A stretch of DNA of 64,000 bases, from the NCBI GenBank assembly GCA_029706075.1, contig JAINUG010000135.1, positions 807,501-871,500 of the forward strand, in the 5' to 3' direction. A program made the position numbers and the translations under genes. Of the stretch, positions 58,330-64,000 are shown in pieces; within the stretch, counting starts at the first letter, position 1, and every line of letters starts with the position of its first letter. The notes under the pieces were generated by a model. That model was not told the DNA's origin and did no database searches. It saw only the letters and a list, made by a program, of their open reading frames with translations. Origin of the DNA: Aldrovandia affinis. Lineage: Eukaryota > Chordata > Actinopteri > Notacanthiformes > Halosauridae.

Positions 58330-59391
58330 TGCAGTTAACTGCCAAAATGAAGAAAACACTTGAGTAAATGAGGGATACACAGTATTTTGAAAGCAGGTGC
58401 TTCTACATGGGTGGGGTTCCTGAGTTACTTAACATCCCATTATGCTTTGGGTCATAAAAATGCTGAGCAGGCCTAGTTGCCCATTATTTTGGCTACTATG
58501 GCTAGAAGAAGACATCTCAATGGCTTTGAAAGATGGGTGATTGTTGGGGCTTGGGGCTTGTTGGCTTGGAAGTCTGAGGGAAGGCCATCTAGGGGCAACT
58601 AGGGGCAACTGGGGTTGTAAGCGTATACTCCTTGACCGTGATGTCCATGCATTGGTTTGAGATGCAAGGCAAAACAGACAAGCAACTCTGAGTCAGTTGA
58701 CTGCAAATATCAATCTAGGGTATGAGCAGGCCGTTTCAGCTCGAACAGTCTGCCGAGAATTTCACAGAGAGGGAGACTATGGTCAGGTTGCAGTGCATAA
58801 ACACATTATTATATCTAAAAATGCATGTTTGCGAGTAAAATGGTACAAAGACCACTGACAATGGTCTACTGAGCAGTGGAAAAACCTACAGGCCTGAGTG
58901 CTTGTTTCTCATGGTGAAGGGTTCTGACAGCTCTCTTATGGCGTGGGGTGCATTTTCTTGCCATGGTTTAGGTCCACTCAACCCCTTAGAGGGCAAGGCA
59001 AATGGCAATAAATACAAAGCCATCCTATGGTGATGCATTTCTATCCTGATGGGAGTGGTTTCTTCCAGGATGACAATGCCTCCATCCACAGCGCATGAGT
59101 TGTCACTGAATGGTTTGATGAGCATGAAAACAATGTAATTTGTATGCCATGGCTGTCTCAGTCACCAGATCTCAACCAAATTGAACACTTATGGGAGATT
59201 CTAGAGTGGCACCTGAGATATTGTTTTCCACCACCATCAACAAAACACCAAATTATGGAATTTATCATGGAAGAATGGTATTCCATCCCTCCAATAGAGT
59301 TCAAAATCTTTGCCAAGGTACATTGAAGCTGTTCTGGCAGCTCATGGAGGCCCAGGGTCCTATTTCCTTTATTTTGGCAGTTACCTGTTCA
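58330..59391 (+). mobile_element. Tc1-like transposon, full length, inactive
   Basis: Terminal inverted repeats: left GCAGTTAACTGCCAAAATGA and right (complement) ACAGGTAACTGCCAAAATAA, with ATA/TA flanks as expected of TA-target elements. The 1.06-kb length is near that of a full Tc1 element. Confidence 0.88.
58498..59326 (+). pseudogene. Tc1-like transposase, frameshifted
   Basis: ATG at 58,498 opens MARRRHLNGFERWVI, a helix-turn-helix start like other Tc1 enzymes. Stops follow within about 20 codons. Further on, FFQDDNASIHSA carries the second catalytic Asp, and LSQSPDLNQIEHLWEILEWH holds the third catalytic acidic residue (DD34E type). The end reads PPPSTKHQIMEFIMEEWYSI and PPIEFKIFAKVH. 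Many stops and at least two frame changes destroy function. Confidence 0.88.
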
Positions 59392-60529
59392 TACATATGT
59401 AAATGAATGTATGTTGTATGTTTTATGTAGTACAGCAATAATGTGCATTATAACTGAATTACCCGCATTTGCAATCTTGATTCGATTTCCTTCTACCATA
59501 CAAATTCTGTTAGAGATTGTGACCCTCACTATGTATTGATCATATTGGTTATTAGGCCGGGAATGTAGCCCAGGATCCATTTTCTATTCTTTGTCCTTGA
59601 GAGTACACAGCTGTGTGAGGACACGGTTACCCTGGTGCTGTTTAACAATGAGCTTGATTTCTTGTACTGGAAAACTGTTGCCTCAAATGGGAGACAAGCT
59701 CCTCAATAAGAATGCTCACAGCCTCAAATGTCTGTTGGTTGTTTTTGCTTTTTTTAAATAAATGTTCCCTTGCCAACCGAGAGACGTGGCAACTTACCTG
59801 ATGTTTTTGAATCAGTTAACTACAGTGCTCCCTTACACAATTCGGTGCTGGTCCCAACAGGCTGAGTGTGATTAGTTTCGCAGTAACACAGTGCTAAGGA
59901 GCATTCAGCAAAGATGTTTCTGTCAATAAGAGCAGATGCCCTTGCTTTTCTACCTTGCTTTTTTCGACCATTTTGCTACCATGCAGTCAAAAAGAAATGT
60001 CATTTTAGGGCGCCGAGGTGTTTTCGTGTGAATGAGTTTGTATAATAGGGCTGTTGAAATGAAATAAACCCGCCATGGAATATCTTGAAAGAAGATCAAC
60101 AAATCAGACAAGCGAAGGTGCCCACATTCAGACTTTTCAGAGTAGCTCCTCGTTTTATCACCATATTTTCTTTAATCGGAATCCCTTCCTTTTCAGATCA
60201 TAGAACAAAAAGGATCCTCTGGCGAAATTCTCAAGCGGTTGTTTAAACTTTGTTATCGATCACGATCAAATCTGTGATGTGGGAATCGAGTGCTGGGGCA
60301 GATGTCTTAATCAAGAGAGCACCTGCCCATCTGTCACTGTCACTTTTAACGGAAACTCATTTAACCCCGCGGGTGGGATTTAGAGAAGGGAAACTTTTTT
60401 CAAGATGGAGGAGCGGGGAGTGACATCACATTGCCTGCACTTTAGAGAGGGTAATGAAAAAGCTTGACAAAGATTCCCTGTGAAGCACAACAGTTTCCTC
60501 TGCATCAGCTCAGCCTTCAAGATCTTACA
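59392..60529. other. Unique DNA with enhancer-like core at about 59,990-60,440
   Basis: No gene recognised. The core has GTATAATAGGGCTG, GTTATCGATCACGATC, CTTAATCAAGAGAGC and CATTTAACCCCGCGGGTGG. It is repeat-free and of mixed composition, resembling the segments at 7,300 and 22,340. Conservation untested. Confidence 0.28.
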
Positions 60530-60690
60530 CAGGGGCCTCAAACTCCAGTCTTGGAGGGCTGATTTGTCTGCTGGTTTAGGTCATTTCCTTTCAATCAGCA
60601 GCTAGTACAGACATTGGAAACAAGTTGTGTGGACCTTAGCCAATCAATGACTTAAATTGAACATTTCAGGACTAGAGTTTGAGATCCCTG
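60530..60690. mobile_element. Short MITE
   Basis: Left end CAGGGGCCTCAAACTCCAGT; right end, complement CAGGGATCTCAAACTCTAGT. It has an AT-balanced middle with CTGCTGGTTTAGG and ACTTAAATTGAAC. No coding capacity. Confidence 0.85.
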
Positions 60691-62154
60691 GCCTAAACCG
60701 TTTGACCGTGAGCGTAGAGTATGATTTAGGTGTCATTGTTTACATTGCAAACTGTTGTGATGTCTTGAGACATTTTACAGCTTCCCCCACAATTCTGGCA
60801 TTTTCACAGTTTATTTAGAAGTTCGTCTGAGAGGGCAATGCATTGAGCATATTTTTCCATATGTAAATAAAGAAATTAGAAGTGTTTACAGACTTTTGGG
60901 GTGTTTCAAGCAGATATATTTCAAAATGAATCATAGGAGAGGGTTCTGCATAATCTTTAAAATAGGAATATATGATTAACATTTAATATTAACAGTTTAA
61001 GTAAACATTTAAATGTGATAAATATTTGCGCAATAGCACTGACAATATGTGTCTAGATTTATATATAGCTGAACAGTCTCAGAATTAAAACTGCTTTGAT
61101 AACCCCCAATGTTTGTACTTACATTGCCCATTTCATGTATCATATCGTTCTTGAGATCTGCATCAGCTCATGAAATTGATTTTAAAACCAATATTTCAGA
61201 TTGCACCTGAACATTGCTTTCGCTTTATACTGTATGAAATCAATAAAGATCCCATGTCATTGTTTAGTACCCTCCCAACACCAGGCTATCAATGGGACAT
61301 GTCACGTGTAATTCTGCATTCCCTATCCTAGCAAAAAGCTATTTTGTATTGGGGTTGAATAAATACAGGCTACAATGAGACACAGTTTTGCTTTGACAGT
61401 CATCAGTTCACCCAAAATGTAACTAATTAGAACTGTAATCCCACATATTGGTATCAATATAATCGTCATGTGGGTAACTAATATTTATGCAATATTACAT
61501 AACATACCAAACAGCTCATTATGATCAACTCATAGAATTCTTTGTTTCTTTTTTTCACACCATTATGGTTTAGTCACCTGGAGTTTTGAACCAACTTTAT
61601 TCATTATGCAATGTTAATAATAACAGAGTACATAGAGCTGGATGAGAACTTTCAAAATGATCAAAAAAGGCAAAGGGTTTATGTACAGCTAGTAACTTCA
61701 AATATTCAATTTGCCATTCAATCTAGCTGACCTAGTTTGTAGGGAACATCGGTGATAATTAGGCTTCATGCGAAAGGCGCACACATTTAATAAAAGGCAT
61801 GTCACCGCAGTGACTCTACAAAGTATAATGTGTTTGGCCATAATGTTGCAACACTTGGGAGACATTTCAGAGATTTGTTTCATGCTGGTGGATAAAAAAA
61901 CATTGTTTCAGTGATTCAGCTTCGATATGTGTAGAAAATGGGAGATTCTTTTGTCTGTATGGGCACAGTGGGGAAAGTGACATACATGATTCATTCCATG
62001 TGGTATCGGGATCGAAAATTATTAATTTGTTCTACTCTTTCTCCTCCCAACCTCTCTCTCCACATTCGAAAAGCCATTTGAAAGGAATCTGGCTACCAAA
62101 TTAAGTTCACGCTGCAGTAAAATGTAACAAACACGCTGGACACTATATTACGCC
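60691..62154. other. Unique AT-rich DNA
   Basis: No gene or transposon end recognised. Confidence 0.35.
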
Positions 62155-62650
62155 ATCCATTTTAGGACAGCATCAGACATGTGCATTAGATACAAGTTAT
62201 CACTAGCTAGTAAGTCAATAATGATGATGTTGTTGTGCTAGCTGACATTAGACACAATCGGAATCATGGTTTTCTAAATTGCTTTAGAAAGGTTTTACTA
62301 ACAAAATTGCACTGACGCTTTGTAAATTAACTTGCTAGCTGTTTGACTACATAACTAGAAAGCTAATGTTTCTTCACAAGCAAGTAACTGTAGTCTGCCT
62401 ACCTGGCTGTTAGTTTTTTATACATAGCTAATTCTAGCAGTCAATCTCCAGCAAAATAATATTGGCACATTTCCTCATTTCCAGCTACATGAGTCTGACG
62501 GTGATATGAAGTCTGAATGACGGAGATTTGTCGTAGAGAGGTTTTCCTGATTTTGGCACCAACTTAAAATGAGAGAGGTTTGTCTGAAGGAGTTTTTCCT
62601 GACTTTGATACAACTTCCACACATGACTGATGCTGTCCTAAAATGGACAC
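62155..62650. repeat. Inverted repeat pair about 460 bp apart
   Basis: CCATTTTAGGACAGCATCAG at about 62,157-62,176 is complementary to CTGATGCTGTCCTAAAATGG at about 62,626-62,645, and the match continues through ACATGTG on the inner side. It could be the ends of a decayed DNA transposon or a fold-back element. Confidence 0.8.
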
Positions 62651-62654
62651 CGTA

Positions 62655-63130
62655 GACTATAGCTGCTGTTTGATTCACCTGCGGCTGTCTCCTGTTTCTC
62701 CCGCTCTTTCATTGCCTGCTTTCTCATAAGTATCTGTGCCTGGGGAGTAGGTGTGTGAACCCTTGCCCGATACACACACTTGAGCATGCTCAGTTGTGTG
62801 CATAACAAAAGAGAAGAAAATCACAAATTGGCTCCCAACTTGGAGTTGAAATCATGCTGCAGTGAAATTAAACCCACTGGACACAACCTATAGCTACTGT
62901 TTGATAAACCAGAGGCTGCGGCTCCCACTACTCTTCAATTACCTGATTTGTTTTAAATATGTTGGACTCGCGTTCCTCACAGGACTGCTACAGACAGTGT
63001 ACATGAAAATAAATAAACATACTCGACACTACTTATAGTATAGCTACTGTTTGATAAACCTGCGGCTGTTTCTCCCAACCTTTTATTATCTGCTTTCTCT
63101 TTGCCTGGGGAGTAGGTTTGTGAACCTCTA
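62655..63130. repeat. Three diverged direct repeats
   Basis: TATAGCTGCTGTTTGATTCA (about 62,658), TATAGCTACTGTTTGATAAA (62,890) and TATAGCTACTGTTTGATAAA (63,040) each precede a GCGGCT-bearing segment. Two copies continue to TGCCTGGGGAGTAGGT. Confidence 0.82.
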
Positions 63131-63490
63131 TCTCTCCAAAGGCTTTGAGATTTGAGAATGTTCAGATGTGCGTGTAAAAAAAAAAAAACAAGAACCAGTC
63201 AAACAAACGAAAGCATTAAAACGAGAGGATTTGGAGCTTTGAACAATATAGCTTGACACCGAGGAACATGCAACCCCCTGAATTTAAATTTGTTTCTGGC
63301 AAATGCATATTAATTCCTTAAGGCACGAGCACAAGGTACATTAATCTGATTCCTCGCATGTTTGACAGCACCTCCTTCAACCCTCCCTACCGTGATGGAC
63401 ACATCTCAGGTAACACATGGTTACCCGTCAGGGATGAATACATCTGCAACTAAATGAAGCAGCAAAGCTGTCTTACCAATTACTGGAATA
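63131..63490. other. Unique DNA with poly-A run
   Basis: A-run at 63,177-63,189. The rest is unremarkable unique sequence. Confidence 0.35.
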
Positions 63491-63819
63491 CAGGTACTCC
63501 TCACTTAACAACCGAGTTTCGTTCCTACGACTAGGTCGTTAAGCGAATTGGTCGATAAGCGAGGAGCCGCCGCTTACCGATATTTCAAGTATACTGAACT
63601 GTTAGTGGGTAGTGTAGTGAATACTGACCGACTGCGGGAACGAGACTGAGACTAAGACTGAGAAAGGGTGATGCGAGATGAGATGCTTGACGCTGAGACG
63701 CCGAGCTGCCGTTTCCATGGCCAAAGTTCTCGTACAGCGTACAATACCAACTGGTCGGAGAGCTGGTCGTAAGTCCACGCGGTCGTTAAACAGGTAGGTC
63801 GTTAAGTGAGAAGTACCTG
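63491..63819. mobile_element. Pogo/mariner-type MITE with TA target duplication
   Basis: Left end CAGGTACTCCTCACTTAACA and right end (complement) CAGGTACTTCTCACTTAACG match at all but a few positions. TA lies immediately outside each end (63,489-63,490 and 63,820-63,821). Subterminal GGTCGTTAAG repeats occur in both halves. No transposase; internal length 329 bp. Confidence 0.9.
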
Positions 63820-64000
63820 TATACGATAATATATTTCCAAGTTGCTTAGAGCTACACAGAGAATGAACAAAGAGAGGAAACAAAACACACCACCTTTAAT
63901 TCCCATTTCTTATTCAAACACAACTCAGCTATGCTTACTTTAAAGCATTTCTTTTCGCAACTGATATTTTAAGGGATGGCTTTTTGCTCTTTTGAGATGT
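63820..64000. other. Window end, unique DNA
   Basis: AT-rich; nothing recognised. Confidence 0.3.

Overview
The window looks like intergenic DNA from a ray-finned fish, most likely a teleost. The case rests on its repeats: tRNA-headed SINEs ending in the fish tail GTCGCTCTGGATAAGAGCG, Tc1-like transposons, a Penelope-like element (PLE), a fish-type L1 LINE, and many CA, GA and TTAGGG-like simple repeats. I found no intact protein-coding gene, no rRNA and no functional tRNA. Species and neighbouring genes cannot be named from the sequence alone. Every recognisable protein signature belongs to a decayed transposable element. Layout. 1-4.5 kb: a GC- and CpG-rich unique segment, CA and GA microsatellites, and a small fold-back MITE. 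4.5-5.3 kb: a Tc1-like element with an internally deleted transposase. 5.3-14 kb: mostly unique DNA with two stretches that read like conserved noncoding elements (about 7.3-7.9 and 8.9-9.06 kb), a tRNA-derived SINE, and a perfect 23-bp hairpin at 8,403-8,453. 14-17.2 kb: a direct tandem duplication of about 1.43 kb, carrying what may be the first exon of a hAT-type transposase. 17.2-21.2 kb: Penelope-like remnants on the minus strand. A nearly full-length but broken copy is followed by a second partial reverse transcriptase and a GIY-YIG endonuclease tail, with degenerate TTAGGG-type tracts between and beside them. 21.2-28.4 kb: unique DNA with enhancer-like candidates and two inverted copies of one short retroposon. 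28.4-29.1 kb: a Tc1 fragment and a truncated retroposon with a 22-bp target-site duplication. 29.4-35.2 kb: an L1 LINE on the minus strand (ORF1, endonuclease, reverse transcriptase and C-terminal pieces), interrupted by at least one other repeat. 35.2-48.1 kb: SINEs, MITEs, GA-rich satellite-like DNA, a hAT-like terminus and an unclassified dispersed repeat. 48.1-64 kb: unique AT-rich DNA with more SINEs, a full-length but broken Tc1-like element (58.3-59.4 kb), one enhancer-like stretch (about 60.0-60.4 kb), inverted and tandem repeats near 62-63 kb, and a pogo/mariner-type MITE at 63.5-63.8 kb. No genes act together here. The elements are linked only by parasitism: SINE families share one 3' tail, probably to borrow a LINE's machinery, and small DNA elements depend on transposases encoded elsewhere. 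Any host function would lie in the unique segments, which I can flag only by appearance. Whether they are conserved needs alignment to other fish.
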